Of a DNA stretch of 64,000 nt, positions 53,401 through 61,474 are shown in pieces. The position numbers were made by a program, and so were the translations under genes. Each line of letters starts with the position of its first letter. Within the stretch, counting starts at the first letter, position 1. The notes beneath the pieces are model-generated. The model did not search any database and was not told the DNA's origin. It was given only the letters and a program-made list of their open reading frames with translations. The DNA is from Paenibacillus campinasensis. GTDB taxonomy: Bacteria > Bacillota > Bacilli > Paenibacillales > Paenibacillaceae. Where the stretch lies: the NCBI RefSeq assembly GCF_002272015.1, contig NZ_NPBY01000030.1, forward strand, positions 202,719 through 266,718, written 5' to 3'.

Positions 53401-54450
53401 TACAGTGATGCCATCCGGCAAATTGGTGGTGTTCGGTAAGTCACCAAGCTGAATAACGACCTTATCTCCGTCAAAAAAACCAGCATCCTGATCGTCTGCA
53501 TCGCTTAGATCACCGGCATTCGGACCATTCACGATCTTCATCGATCCCGGAACGTATTCGGTCCCCTCTGGAATCACGTCCTCGAAGACGGCATCCGCCG
53601 CAATGTCTCCACCGCCATTCCTAATGGTGACTTCGTAAGTAAGTTCATCCCCGACAAAGGCTTCTCCCGCAGGGGAGACGGATTTGTCAGCAACGACGCA
53701 CGGCTCGGTTCCTAAGAAAACATTATCAAGGTAATTACCGAAAGCCACAGATCCAGAAGCCGAACTAATGGCTTTAAATCCAAAACGCGTCACGGTTTGG
53801 CCTGCTGGAACCGTATAGCTCCCTGAATACGTTTCCCATACACTCCCAGTTGAAATTCGGTCTATTTCTGGCGTGGTGTTGAATGGATCGGGCGTAACTG
53901 GTCCTATATTCACACTCATCGTATCCACACCTGTGTATGCTCTATGATCTAAACGCCAATAAATCGTCTGCCCTGGAACGGTCGGTAATTCTTGATACAA
54001 CATACTATGTGAATCAGCATTTAATTCTGCAAATCTACTCGTAAGATTTTCCAGATTCTCAGCATTTCGTGGTATCGTGCTCGGTCGGGCAGGGTCCATG
54101 ATCTGAATAATCCCTCTTGGTGTACGGGTGACATCCGTCGTTTCCCACCCTGGAACCGTGTCTGCATAGTAATAACCGCCTCCTGCTACCGAGTTATCAT
54201 AGGTGCCAGGTCCCTCCGGCTGGTCAAAGTCACCATTTACCAACGCTACTGGCCTAGGGCAAGCATCAATGTTAAGCCCTTCAACAATGTCAGTTGATAC
54301 TCCATTGTCATTGATCGTCACGGGTTCCGCAGCATGAAGCGGGCCTGGCGATACAGGAATGAACACGCCAAAGACAAGCAAGAATATGGAAAAATGAATA
54401 AATAGAAGTTTCAGCGAACTGGTTCGTCTTAAGGAACGATCTAACCGCAA
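50497..54450 (-). CDS. LPXTG-anchored surface protein with DUF11-type repeats
   Basis: About 1317 residues from the TTG 54450 (GGGGGG seven bases upstream); an ATG at 54549 would add 33 residues but lies inside a hairpin. Signal peptide: RLDRSLRRTSSLKLLFIHFS then a hydrophobic core to HAAEP. Then two long repeats, each a carbohydrate-binding-like jelly roll (NGDFDQPEG...YYADTVPGWETTD; NGSFEEG...FYADEVPGWNTTD) plus a DUF11 domain (SVSP.G..FVGDELTY.V...EGTEYVPGSMKIV); then three more DUF11 domains (PAGLEYVPGSL), with a PPVEPPVEP spacer before the last. The Ser/Glu-rich stalk leads to sorting signal LPNTA (31 residues from the end), a helix and RRKK. The divergent class D sortase is the probable anchoring enzyme. 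It is likely an adhesin or wall scaffold; ligand unknown. Confidence 0.9.
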   Translation of the reverse strand: MRLDRSLRRTSSLKLLFIHFSIFLLVFGVFIPVSPGPLHAAEPVTINDNGVSTDIVEGLNIDACPRPVALVNGDFDQPEGPGTYDNSVAGGGYYYADTVPGWETTDVTRTPRGIIQIMDPARPSTIPRNAENLENLTSRFAELNADSHSMLYQELPTVPGQTIYWRLDHRAYTGVDTMSVNIGPVTPDPFNTTPEIDRISTGSVWETYSGSYTVPAGQTVTRFGFKAISSASGSVAFGNYLDNVFLGTEPCVVADKSVSPAGEAFVGDELTYEVTIRNGGGDIAADAVFEDVIPEGTEYVPGSMKIVNGPNAGDLSDADDQDAGFFDGDKVVIQLGDLPNTTNLPDGITVQFKVKALAGHAGEFAANKATIGYKNLLTGEDVTTESNEVTTDIVERPAIDACARPVALINGSFEEGPAVGSYNNSFMFYADEVPGWNTTDNSQGPYLIEIWDYVRNYPAGGVRNFPPPPDGNRYAELNAFDNGLLYQDVETTPGQTIYWRLSHMGRQGVDTMQVRIGPVTSNPYDTIVQTQMSTGNTAWETYMGTYTVPAGQTMTRFGFEAVQTAGGSLGAGNFLDDIFLGTEPCVVAEKSVSPEGQVFVGDELTYKVTVKNNGGDIAADTVFEDAIPEGTEYVPGSMKIVSGPDAGDLTDADDQDAGHYDGDKVVIQLGDLPNTTNLPDGITVQFKVRALSSHAGESAANVATIGYKNLLTGEDETTESNEVTTTVEYRAPVLESEKSATLVEKAAGNTDAANPEVGDTLEYTIQTRNTIEDSVVRNLTISDTIPAGLEYVPGSLTVDGVAVTDTEGDDAGHYVNGRVMGEFGDVTDTAWHTVTFQVKVEPGQAGKDIINIAQVGGDNVSSPHRPRHEVKVYPRHPQLESEKLATNLEAGKTTYEVGDTVVYTIRTRAVVNDTYLEDLRVTDVLPAGLEFVPGSLKVNGASVSDEQDEDAGHSVSREVYGSFGDVRDMDWRTLEFHAVIQAGYGGQIIENTATIIGGNIDAPSTPTEKFVVEEEPPVEPPVEPSVEPPVEPPVEPPVEIPPPVTPPVEPPVVIPSPVLETEKTAVAVDLNRDGIRIGDFIEYTIRVRNTAVNSHITNLVITDTLPAGLEYVPGSLIVDGVSVTDAEDGDNGHYTQGTVTGRFGTITDMNWHTLVFRVQLAAGQPGQTIRNVAEVIGDNLNEPERPSEDIVIGGGNEELPGLPGDPNEGSTPGTPSEPDAGDWNSDNSSSPEPEMPSSPDYGESVGTGGAEGSGESAESGSMTASEETTEGSNSSSADESKVTGSKLPNTATNMYNYMLAGVLLLLAGLILIRRKKI

Positions 54451-54496
54451 TGATTTCCCCCCAATCTTTTTCTTAAAATTTACGAGCCTAGCGGAT

Positions 54497-54643
54497 GGAA
54501 TTACACGGATTGCTTCGTTGTCAGCTTCCCTGCTTCCCAGAAACTTCATGGTTATGTAATTCCGCTTTCTCTGTTGCGAAACAACTTTCGCATTCCTCCC
54601 TCCAATCCAGAGAACACAAACCTTGTCCGACGTTGTTTCTCTG
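54497..54643 (-). promoter_or_regulatory. Structured 5' leader of the LPXTG surface-protein gene
   Basis: Three stems on the minus-strand transcript: CAGAGAA.ACA/TGT.TTCTCTG (54608-54643), TGCGAAA-gttg-TTTCGCA (54575-54592), and a long-range 9-bp pair GGAATTACA/TGTAATTCC (54497-54563) that encloses about 49 nt. No known riboswitch consensus was matched. The leader between promoter and TTG start is about 225 nt. Confidence 0.5.
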
Positions 54644-54683
54644 TCTTGAGAAAAATATTTAAAATTTTATCAATCTCACGCAC

Positions 54684-54712
54684 AGTATAATCGAGCATCC
54701 AAATATAGACAA
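54684..54712 (-). promoter_or_regulatory. Promoter of the LPXTG surface-protein gene
   Basis: Minus strand TTGTCT (54707-54712), 17-bp spacer, TATACT (54684-54689); start predicted near 54677. Confidence 0.6.
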
Positions 54713-55059
54713 TATTTTTCAATCCAATATACGGAATTTGTCATACGACTAGGACTGTTTCGCGAATCAAGGATTTTGCTATAGTGCTAGCTGTTTCATC
54801 CGAAAAAGTGATCAGAATTGTTTTTTGTTCTATTGATCTTTATTTCGCATTAATGAATACATAAGGAAAAAAGAACCAATTTATATTTCAGAAACCTTTG
54901 GTTGATCATCACTTCAGATGACGATTAAAACAGCCAATCAGCTCCATTAAGGGATGTGTGTGAAGGCAAACACTTTGAATTTTAAGCCGAACCAGAACTT
55001 TAGACCTAAAATTCCACGACTTTGATGGGATGGATTCCCAGAAAGGGGAAGGGTAAAAT
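54713..55059. other. AT-rich spacer between the LPXTG gene and the sortase
   Basis: About 350 bp, clearly more AT-rich than the flanks, with no open frame of note. It presumably contains the sortase promoter, not confidently located. Confidence 0.35.
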
Positions 55060-55245
55060 ATGAAAAACACCCCTTGGCAGAATAGAACTGCTTACGTGGA
55101 CACCATTCTTCAGAAACGAAGACCCAGCTTTAGACAGAAAAGAGGACATCTATGCGGAGAATTTCAGGCTATGTATTGCTGCTTGCTGGCGCAGGCGTCC
55201 TGCTGTTTGCTGCCATTCAGTATGTTCAACATCAAACGAGCATGA
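55060..55245 (+). CDS. Possible small upstream ORF overlapping the sortase start
   Basis: 61 codons from ATG 55060 with a good GGGGAAGGG site. The first 30 residues (MKNTPWQNRTAYVDTILQKR, then RPSFRQKRGH) are basic and hydrophilic; the rest overlaps the sortase gene in another frame and is Cys-rich, as expected of out-of-frame reading. It may serve to couple translation to the sortase, whose ATG is internal to it. No family. Confidence 0.3.
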   Translation: MKNTPWQNRTAYVDTILQKRRPSFRQKRGHLCGEFQAMYCCLLAQASCCLLPFSMFNIKRA

Positions 55246-55784
55246 AAGAGGCCTTAGCTGAAGCTAACGCCATCATTTCTGCTCCCGATCAAACGCAGAG
55301 CGGCTCCGGACCGAACGAAGCCCCTGAGGGAACGCAATTCGGGCCGCTTATGGACAGAACCGAATTTCGGCCGGAGCTGGGCGAAGCCATCGGTGTGCTG
55401 TATGTTCCCCAGCTTGACGTAGAGCTTCCGATTGTCGAGGGAACGGATGATGAAATGCTTGAGCGCGGAGTCGGCCACTATACTTCGACCGCCCTTCCAT
55501 CGGACAACGAGCAGATTCTGCTGTCCGGGCATCGCGACACCGTGTTTCGCGATTTTGACCAACTGTCCGTAGGCGACCGTTTTGTGGTGAAGCTGCCCTA
55601 CGGGGTGTTCGAATATGAAATTCAGAGCACGGATATTGTAGATAAAGACGACACCACTGTCATTCGCCCGATGGGCACAGAGGTGCTAGTTGTCTCCACT
55701 TGCTATCCGTTCCGATACCTGGGGAACGCACCGGAGCGTTTTATTTTCTACGCTTATCCTGTCGATTTCCCGCTTCACTCATGA
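55152..55784 (+). CDS. Class D sortase
   Basis: 210 residues. An N-terminal signal anchor (ISGYVLLLAGAGVLLFAAIQYV) is followed by the sortase beta-barrel with catalytic His127 (LLSGHRDTVF), Cys184 (VVSTCYPF) and Arg196 (ERFIFYAYP). The LSGHRDT and TCYPF sequences are typical of class D sortases of Bacillus and Clostridia. It cleaves the sorting signal of wall proteins between Thr and the next residue and links them to peptidoglycan. It is divergent from the LPNTA surface-protein gene, the obvious substrate. The start is ATG 55152 with AGAGGA upstream. Confidence 0.93.
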   Translation: MRRISGYVLLLAGAGVLLFAAIQYVQHQTSMKEALAEANAIISAPDQTQSGSGPNEAPEGTQFGPLMDRTEFRPELGEAIGVLYVPQLDVELPIVEGTDDEMLERGVGHYTSTALPSDNEQILLSGHRDTVFRDFDQLSVGDRFVVKLPYGVFEYEIQSTDIVDKDDTTVIRPMGTEVLVVSTCYPFRYLGNAPERFIFYAYPVDFPLHS

Positions 55785-55803
55785 TTACAACTCCACACTA
55801 AAA

Positions 55804-55842
55804 GAAGCCCCCTGATCCATGACAATGGAATCAAGGGGCTTC
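55804..55842. terminator. Bidirectional terminator between sortase and mtlD
   Basis: GAAGCCCC.TGAT.CAT-gaca-ATG.ATCA.GGGGCTTC, with an A tract before it and a T-rich end. Confidence 0.85.
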
Positions 55843-55857
55843 GTTCAATTCGATCGT

Positions 55858-57015
55858 TTATGATACCGCGGCTTGCAGCTCTTCATATTGGCTCATCAGC
55901 TCGCCCATAATCGGATGCTCTCCTGCAATGCCGGTATATTTGGACGCGGTATCGCTGGCTCCGATTTCTTTCACAGAGGCCTGCAGTTCCACGCTTTCCG
56001 GGTCTCCAGGGACGTCGAACAGCAGCGCTGCCGCCATCGATTTTGCCAGGCTCTTATAGGATAGCCCGCTCTCAAAAGCCAGCATTGCCGGGGAAACGAG
56101 CCGATCTCCAGGGGACAGCTTGCGGATTGGGGAGCGTCCTACACGGGACACTTCATCTGTGAGCGCCGGGTTCGCAAACCGTTCCAGAATCGTACGGATG
56201 TAGGCCTGGTGCTCCGCCTGATCGAAGCCATGCTTGTGGATCAGCGCCGCGCCTGTCTCCTCCAGCACGGCACGGACATGCCCGGCCACTTCTTCATCCT
56301 TCATCGCTTCCTGAATCGTTGCATAGCCTTTCAGAAAACCTACATAGGCCGCCGAGCAGTGGCCGGTATTCACCGTGAACAGCTTGCGTTCGATGTAAGG
56401 CTCCAGGCGATCAACATAATGCACGCCCTCCACAGGCACGAAGCCCTCCAGCATTTGCGAACGGTCCACCGCCCACTCATAGAACGGCTCAACAACCACC
56501 TTGAGACGATCCTCGTGCTGCTGCAGCGGAACGATGCGGTCAACAGCTGCATCAGGGAAAGCCACTACCCGGTCCGCCCATGCCTTCGTTCTCTCATCCA
56601 ACAGCCCGTAGACATGCTCCTTCAGCTGCGTGCTTCCGCCAATGGCGTTTTCGCAGGCGATGACATGCAGCGGCGCTGCTTCGGACTGCGCCCGGAGCTT
56701 TAATCCCTCGGCAATCGTCGGAGCGATAAATTTAAGGATGTTGACCCCGACGGCCGTTGTGACCAGGTCCGCCTCCGCAACCGCGCGCGCCGCCGCTTCA
56801 GGCTCAGCGGCACTATTCAGCGCGGTGACCCCTTTTACAATCGTAGTCTCTTGGCCTTCGCTGGCGAGCGTTACCGGATACTCCCCGCGCTGCTTCAGTT
56901 CGGACACAAGTCCCTCATTCACATCAAGGAAGCAGACCTCATATCCTGCCTGTGACAGCAGCAGTCCGATGAAGCCGCGCCCGATATTCCCCGCTCCAAA
57001 GTGGACCGCCTTCAT
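55858..57015 (-). CDS. mtlD: Mannitol-1-phosphate 5-dehydrogenase
   Basis: 385 residues, normal length. It oxidises mannitol 1-phosphate to fructose 6-phosphate with NAD+. Seen: the N-terminal dinucleotide loop HFGAGNIGRGFIG (5-17), the central ENAIGGSTQLKEHV, and the catalytic region KLFTVNTGHCSAAYVGF. The start ATG overlaps the mtlF stop codon (57012-57015). It is the last gene of the mtl operon, with a terminator after it. Confidence 0.95.
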   Translation of the reverse strand: MKAVHFGAGNIGRGFIGLLLSQAGYEVCFLDVNEGLVSELKQRGEYPVTLASEGQETTIVKGVTALNSAAEPEAAARAVAEADLVTTAVGVNILKFIAPTIAEGLKLRAQSEAAPLHVIACENAIGGSTQLKEHVYGLLDERTKAWADRVVAFPDAAVDRIVPLQQHEDRLKVVVEPFYEWAVDRSQMLEGFVPVEGVHYVDRLEPYIERKLFTVNTGHCSAAYVGFLKGYATIQEAMKDEEVAGHVRAVLEETGAALIHKHGFDQAEHQAYIRTILERFANPALTDEVSRVGRSPIRKLSPGDRLVSPAMLAFESGLSYKSLAKSMAAALLFDVPGDPESVELQASVKEIGASDTASKYTGIAGEHPIMGELMSQYEELQAAVS

Positions 57016-57452
57016 GCTCCCATGCCCCCTTCGAAGATGGCAAGGATCTCCTCCTCGGTTGTAGCGTCCATCACCTTGCCGATGCTCTCATCATCGGTGA
57101 AGATCATCGCGACATTCGTCAGAATTTCCATATGGTCGCCACCCGCTGCGGCAATCCCGATAACCACAAAGGCCGGCTCATCGCCGCCAAAATCAACACC
57201 CTCCGGAAAACGAACGATCGACAGCCCCGTCGAAGCCACCATGCTCTTGGCTTCTTTCGTACCATGAGGAATCGCCAGTCCGCCCCCCATATACGTGGAG
57301 GCAATCTCTTCGCGCTCCAGCATTTTGTCTACATAATCGGCCGACACATGACCTGCTTTCACAAGCAGCTCGCCCGCCATGCGGATCGCCTCGGTTTTGT
57401 CTTGTGCCGTACCATTCAGAATCACTTTATCTTTCGACAGTATGTTGCTCAT
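57012..57452 (-). CDS. mtlF: Mannitol-specific PTS EIIA component
   Basis: 146 residues. The phosphorylated residue is His63 in MGGGLAIPHGT. It receives phosphate from HPr and passes it to the EIIB domain of MtlA. The start is ATG 57452 with GAGGGAGAAAC; the frame continuing to 57494 would overlap mtlR and has no ribosome site. Directly downstream of mtlR and coupled to mtlD. Confidence 0.94.
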   Translation of the reverse strand: MSNILSKDKVILNGTAQDKTEAIRMAGELLVKAGHVSADYVDKMLEREEIASTYMGGGLAIPHGTKEAKSMVASTGLSIVRFPEGVDFGGDEPAFVVIGIAAAGGDHMEILTNVAMIFTDDESIGKVMDATTEEEILAIFEGGMGA

Positions 57453-57486
57453 TGTTTCTCCCTCTTTCTGTAAGTTGATTATATGG

Positions 57487-59586
57487 TCAGTCACGAAAAA
57501 ACAGCTGCAGCTCTTCGGCTAGATAAGACTTGATCTCTTCCTCCCCGCCCCGCTCCATCAGTTCAATCAGCTCGGTGCCCAGCAGCATCGCACTAATCTC
57601 GCTAAGCACCTCAAGACTCTCCTTCGGAAGCTTCTTAGGCGCCAGCATCATCAGAATGACCCGCGCTTCCGCCCCGTCTTCAAGCGGCACGGGAGCGGCC
57701 AGTCTGAACAGAGACAATGAAGGTTTCGCAACCTCCCGGCTGCGCGTGTGGAACAGAGCCAGCGCGGTGTCGGGGATCAGCTGAGTGCCCATCCGCTCCC
57801 GCTCCAGCAGGCGCGCCTTGACATGCGCCGCATTGCTGACTGCGCCTTGCTTGCTTAGTATAGCCAAAGCCGCAGCCAGAGTCCCCTCCAAATCCCGAGG
57901 CCGGTTATCCAGCTGATGCACATGGAAGTCATCGAGCAGGGACACGACCTCATTCAATAGCAGCGCCTGGGACCGCAGGCGCTCCAGCGAGGCGGTCTTC
58001 CGCTGTTCTTCCCGCTTGATGACCGGTCTGCTCCCGGCGGGAGCAACCTCATTCTGTATATACTGAAGCAGCTTCTCCTTGTCCTCGGCCGTCAGCAGAG
58101 GACTTAACTTGATATACTTCTCGCCTGGCAGCGGGAGGTCGATTGTAGAGATGATCAGATCATAGTCGTCCTCCGGAATGCGGGCCGCCTCATACCAGGA
58201 AGCATTGCCAAGCACCTCAATCTGCGGCATCTCCTTGGATAACCGAATCCCGAGCAGCCTCGACGAGCTGAGCCCGCTGGAGCATACGAGAATCGCCTTC
58301 AGATGGTGGCCCAGCTGGTTGAGACGTTCCATGGAGGCACCGAAGTGCATCACGAGAAAGCCGATCTCCTCATCGGGCACGTCAAGCCCCTGCGTAATCT
58401 CATCCACCGATTGTCTTGCGACCGTAAACAGTTCTTCGTAATCCTTGCGGATCGGACTGAGCAGCGGATTGCGGATGCGCGTTCCTTCGCGCAGCCTCTT
58501 CACGGCATTGCCGACATGCTCCACAAGTCCGTCCCGAAGCGTGCGATCCTCCCCGAACGGAAAGCCCGTGCGCCTGCTAACCGCCTCAACCAGCCGATGG
58601 ACGATTTCCATCGTCTCCACATCGACATGGGGCAATTCGGTTCCTTCCGACTGCTCCCTCGCCTCGTCGAACAGCCTTGAAATATGCGCCGTCTCGGCCT
58701 CTGACATCGATAGCCCCAGCGTCTTCTGAAGCCTGTCGGCAAACTGCCGCGCCCCCTCTGTCATAGGCGGCGTGCGGGCATCTTCAGTCACTGGATCGGT
58801 TACTTCCAGATCATGCCTTTGGCGAATTCGGCTGACCGCTACGGACAGTGCGATCAGAAGCTGCGTGTATACATTTTCGTTAAGCCGCTCGGTCCAGCCC
58901 CAGTCCATATCCCACAGACTTCTTTCCACATCCAGGAGGACTGGCTTGCCAATCATCGTCAATAGCCGCGCGGTCACCGGCTGAAGATGATTCGCTTCCC
59001 CATCCCCGATTAGATCCGAATAATCCAAATATTCAGAGGCTAAGCGGCAGATGGCCCGCCGCCTTTCGGTCTCGGTCCCCTCCAGTTCGACACCGTACCC
59101 TCTGCGCCGGATCACCTGCAGCTCAAACCGGGCCAGCCAGGACTCCAGCTCATCCAGATCATTGCTGATCGTTCCTACCGTTACCTTCAGGCTGTGCCCA
59201 AGGGCAAACAGCTTGATCGGCTCATCCGCCTCCAGCAGCGCGCAGAGAATAAGCACCTTGCGCTCCTCGGCTGAATAGTCGGCAGGCATGCCGGCCAGAA
59301 GACGCTCCCTCAAGCCGGTGACCGCTTCGGGGGAACTCCCCTCCAGCCGGATACCTGTTCCCGACTTCTTGTGAAGCAGAACCCCGACTCCCTGCAGCCC
59401 GCTTTCGATCTCTTCCATTTCCCGATGAACCGTTCTAACGCTCACGCCAATGTCGGAGGCGATCTCAGCAGCGGTCATCCCTTCGGTTCTATTCAGCAAA
59501 AGCAGAAGGATCTGGCGTTGTCTAGCAGTTAATTGTCCCAGGATTCTTGCCCCCCTCTTCTCATGAAATGGAGACAACGCCGGCAC
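57487..59586 (-). CDS. mtlR: Mannitol operon activator, PRD-containing BglG/MtlR family
   Basis: About 699 residues: N-terminal HTH (LTARQRQILLLLLNRTEGMTAAEIASDIGVSVRTVHREMEEI) and a Mga-like HTH, two PRD domains (about 190-400), an EIIB-Gat-like domain (LVCSSGLSSSRLLG, about 416-430) and a C-terminal EIIA domain of mannitol type (ALFHTRS in place of the usual IPHGT). PTS phosphorylation of these domains adjusts its DNA activation of mtlA. The start is uncertain: GTG 59586 has no ribosome site, while a GGGGGG run lies 40-46 nt further in, before a CTG. It sits 30 nt after mtlA. Confidence 0.92.
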   Translation of the reverse strand: MPALSPFHEKRGARILGQLTARQRQILLLLLNRTEGMTAAEIASDIGVSVRTVHREMEEIESGLQGVGVLLHKKSGTGIRLEGSSPEAVTGLRERLLAGMPADYSAEERKVLILCALLEADEPIKLFALGHSLKVTVGTISNDLDELESWLARFELQVIRRRGYGVELEGTETERRRAICRLASEYLDYSDLIGDGEANHLQPVTARLLTMIGKPVLLDVERSLWDMDWGWTERLNENVYTQLLIALSVAVSRIRQRHDLEVTDPVTEDARTPPMTEGARQFADRLQKTLGLSMSEAETAHISRLFDEAREQSEGTELPHVDVETMEIVHRLVEAVSRRTGFPFGEDRTLRDGLVEHVGNAVKRLREGTRIRNPLLSPIRKDYEELFTVARQSVDEITQGLDVPDEEIGFLVMHFGASMERLNQLGHHLKAILVCSSGLSSSRLLGIRLSKEMPQIEVLGNASWYEAARIPEDDYDLIISTIDLPLPGEKYIKLSPLLTAEDKEKLLQYIQNEVAPAGSRPVIKREEQRKTASLERLRSQALLLNEVVSLLDDFHVHQLDNRPRDLEGTLAAALAILSKQGAVSNAAHVKARLLERERMGTQLIPDTALALFHTRSREVAKPSLSLFRLAAPVPLEDGAEARVILMMLAPKKLPKESLEVLSEISAMLLGTELIELMERGGEEEIKSYLAEELQLFFRD

Positions 59587-59615
59587 ATACGCGCCAGCGT
59601 GTCATAAGGCATGGA

Positions 59616-61055
59616 TTATGATTTATCCTTCAAGCGTTCTACGAGCTCGTCGTATCTTGGGCTCTTCAGGAAGTTGTCAATCGAAATATGCTCGGCATTC
59701 GGATTTTTGGCAATCGCCCGATCCGTCAGCGTCTTCTGTGTAATAACAATATCGGCATCATCCGGAATTTCGCTGACCGCGGAATTCGTGACGGTGATAT
59801 CGACACCCGCCTGCTGCAGTTTCTTTCTGAGAACAGAAGCGCCCATGGCACTTGAACCCATTCCTGCGTCGCATGCAAATACGATTTTGTTAACATTCTC
59901 CTTCTGTGCGTTCGCAACCGCTGCCGATGCAGGAGCAACCTGATCGTTCATGCCGCCGGTCTTCATCTCTTTCATCTTCGCAGAAGCTTCTTGCAGATCA
60001 AGCTCTTCCTCATCCTTCTTGCCTGTTCTAAGCAGCACAGCCGCAACCAGGAAGGAGACGATTGTTGCTACCAGCACACCGGCCAGAACCGGAATCAGCC
60101 CGCCTTTAGGCGCCAGAGTCAGATAGGCAATGATGCTGCCCGGGGATGGCGGTCCGTTAAGCGCTGCACCGAGGAGCTGGAAGGTGAATGTACCGGATAC
60201 ACCACCAGCAATCGCCGCAAGAATCAGAACCGGCTTCATCAGAATGTAAGGGAAGTAAATCTCATGAATCCCGCCGAAGAAGTGAATCACAACCGCACCT
60301 GGCGCCGAGGATTTCGCCGAACCGCGGCCCACCAGCCAGAAGGCCAGCAGAATACCAAGGCCCGGTCCTGGGTTCGATTCCAGCATGAACAGAATCGATT
60401 TGCCCAGACGTGCGGATTCTTCCGCCGCGATCGGGTTCAATATCCCGTGATTGATTGCGTTATTCAAGAACAGAATCTTCGCCGGCTCAATGATGATGTT
60501 GACCAGCGGGAGCAGGTTCGCATTGACAAGAACATCCACGCCGGAGGCAAGAACTCTTGTGATGCCCTGAACCAGCGGGCCGATACCGCTGTAGGATATG
60601 AGGAGCAGAACGCCACCGATGATCCCCAGCGAGAAGTTGTTGACCAGCATTTCAAAACCGGATTTGATTTTGCCGTCAACCAGTTTGTCGAATTGCTTCA
60701 AGATCCAGGCCGCAATCGGACCTACAATCATGGCGCCGAGGAACATCGGAATGTCCGAGCCTACAATCACCCCGATCGTTGCAATCGCACCGATAACCGC
60801 ACCGCGCTTGCCGTGGATCATCTGTCCGCCGGTATAACCGATCAAGAGCGGGAGCAGATAGTTGATCATCGGGCCGACAAGGCTTGCAAACGCTTCATTC
60901 GGGAACCATCCGTCTGGAATGAACAGCGCGGTAATGAGTCCCCAAGCGATAAACGCCCCGATGTTAGGCATTACCATGCCGCTCAGGAGACGGCCGAGCT
61001 GCTGTACTTTGACTCGAATGCCGCCGGAAGCGTTTTTATTTGTCTCGTTGGACAT
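59616..61055 (-). CDS. mtlA: Mannitol-specific PTS EIICB component
   Basis: 479 residues: an EIIC membrane domain of about eight helices (IGAFIAWGLITALFIPDGWFPN, SNPGPGLGILLAF, HFFGGIHEIYFPY, the substrate-binding GGIHE motif) and a cytoplasmic EIIB domain with phospho-acceptor Cys395 (CDAGMGSSAMG). It imports mannitol and phosphorylates it to mannitol 1-phosphate. EIIA is a separate gene (mtlF), as usual in Bacillales. The start is ATG 61055 with AGGAGG nine bases upstream. It is the first gene of mtlA-mtlR-mtlF-mtlD. Confidence 0.95.
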   Translation of the reverse strand: MSNETNKNASGGIRVKVQQLGRLLSGMVMPNIGAFIAWGLITALFIPDGWFPNEAFASLVGPMINYLLPLLIGYTGGQMIHGKRGAVIGAIATIGVIVGSDIPMFLGAMIVGPIAAWILKQFDKLVDGKIKSGFEMLVNNFSLGIIGGVLLLISYSGIGPLVQGITRVLASGVDVLVNANLLPLVNIIIEPAKILFLNNAINHGILNPIAAEESARLGKSILFMLESNPGPGLGILLAFWLVGRGSAKSSAPGAVVIHFFGGIHEIYFPYILMKPVLILAAIAGGVSGTFTFQLLGAALNGPPSPGSIIAYLTLAPKGGLIPVLAGVLVATIVSFLVAAVLLRTGKKDEEELDLQEASAKMKEMKTGGMNDQVAPASAAVANAQKENVNKIVFACDAGMGSSAMGASVLRKKLQQAGVDITVTNSAVSEIPDDADIVITQKTLTDRAIAKNPNAEHISIDNFLKSPRYDELVERLKDKS

Positions 61056-61117
61056 TATATTAACCTCCTGTATGATGAATTGAACCTTATGTGTGGTCTT
61101 GAAACTCTGACATCTCT

Positions 61118-61146
61118 ATGTTAAGACATAGTGACCCAAGGCTCAA
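61118..61146 (-). promoter_or_regulatory. Candidate promoter of the mtl operon
   Basis: Minus strand TTGAGC (61141-61146), 17-bp spacer, TAACAT (61118-61123). A small CTATGT/ACATAG palindrome overlaps the -10 box. TTGTTGACAA at about 61179-61188 upstream could be an activator site. Confidence 0.45.
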
Positions 61147-61199
61147 CGAAAGGAAAACCCGGTTTCGTCATGAATATTGTTGACAACTTTTAAAAGGAA

Positions 61200-61413
61200 C
61201 ATGTTCTCGGTTGAAGAAATGCCCGGGCGAGGCTGGAGATTATGTCGGCATCGTCAGGGAAGACTCCCCGAATGGAAGTTGACCGCAGCCCGGCTCATTA
61301 ACAGGGACACAACGCCTAAACAGGAGCATTAACGAGGACAGGGACAAGGCAGATGAACAAGGCGCATAGCACGCTAATAGGGTGCACGACACGGAAACAG
61401 GCCACAGCACAGT
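61200..61413. other. Intergenic sequence upstream of mtlA
   Basis: No credible gene; the minus-strand frame 61240-61671 crosses the repeats and has no ribosome site. Nothing structured seen before the hairpin repeat at 61414. Confidence 0.35.
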
Positions 61414-61462
61414 AACAACGCCCCGCTCACTCCTGCTCAGGCAGAAGGATCGGGGCGTGCTG
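61414..61462. repeat. Hairpin repeat, copy 2
   Basis: Same core as 19268-19317: CGCCCCG, CTCACTCCTGCTCAGG, CAGAAGGAT, then GGGGCG. The outer arms (AACAACG / CGTGCTG) have diverged in this copy. It is far from any gene end here, so it is a repeat rather than only a terminator. Confidence 0.65.
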
Positions 61463-61474
61463 CGCCACAGGTGA

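Noticed and set aside
54497..54692. c-di-GMP riboswitch before the LPXTG gene
   Set aside because: The conserved GGGCAAACC, GGGACGCAAAGC and receptor elements of class I are absent, and no class II pattern was seen; only an unassigned structured leader can be supported.
59991..61124. 377-codon plus-strand frame opposite mtlA
   Set aside because: Shadow of the mtlA coding sequence; Arg/Gln/Asn-rich composition and no homology features.
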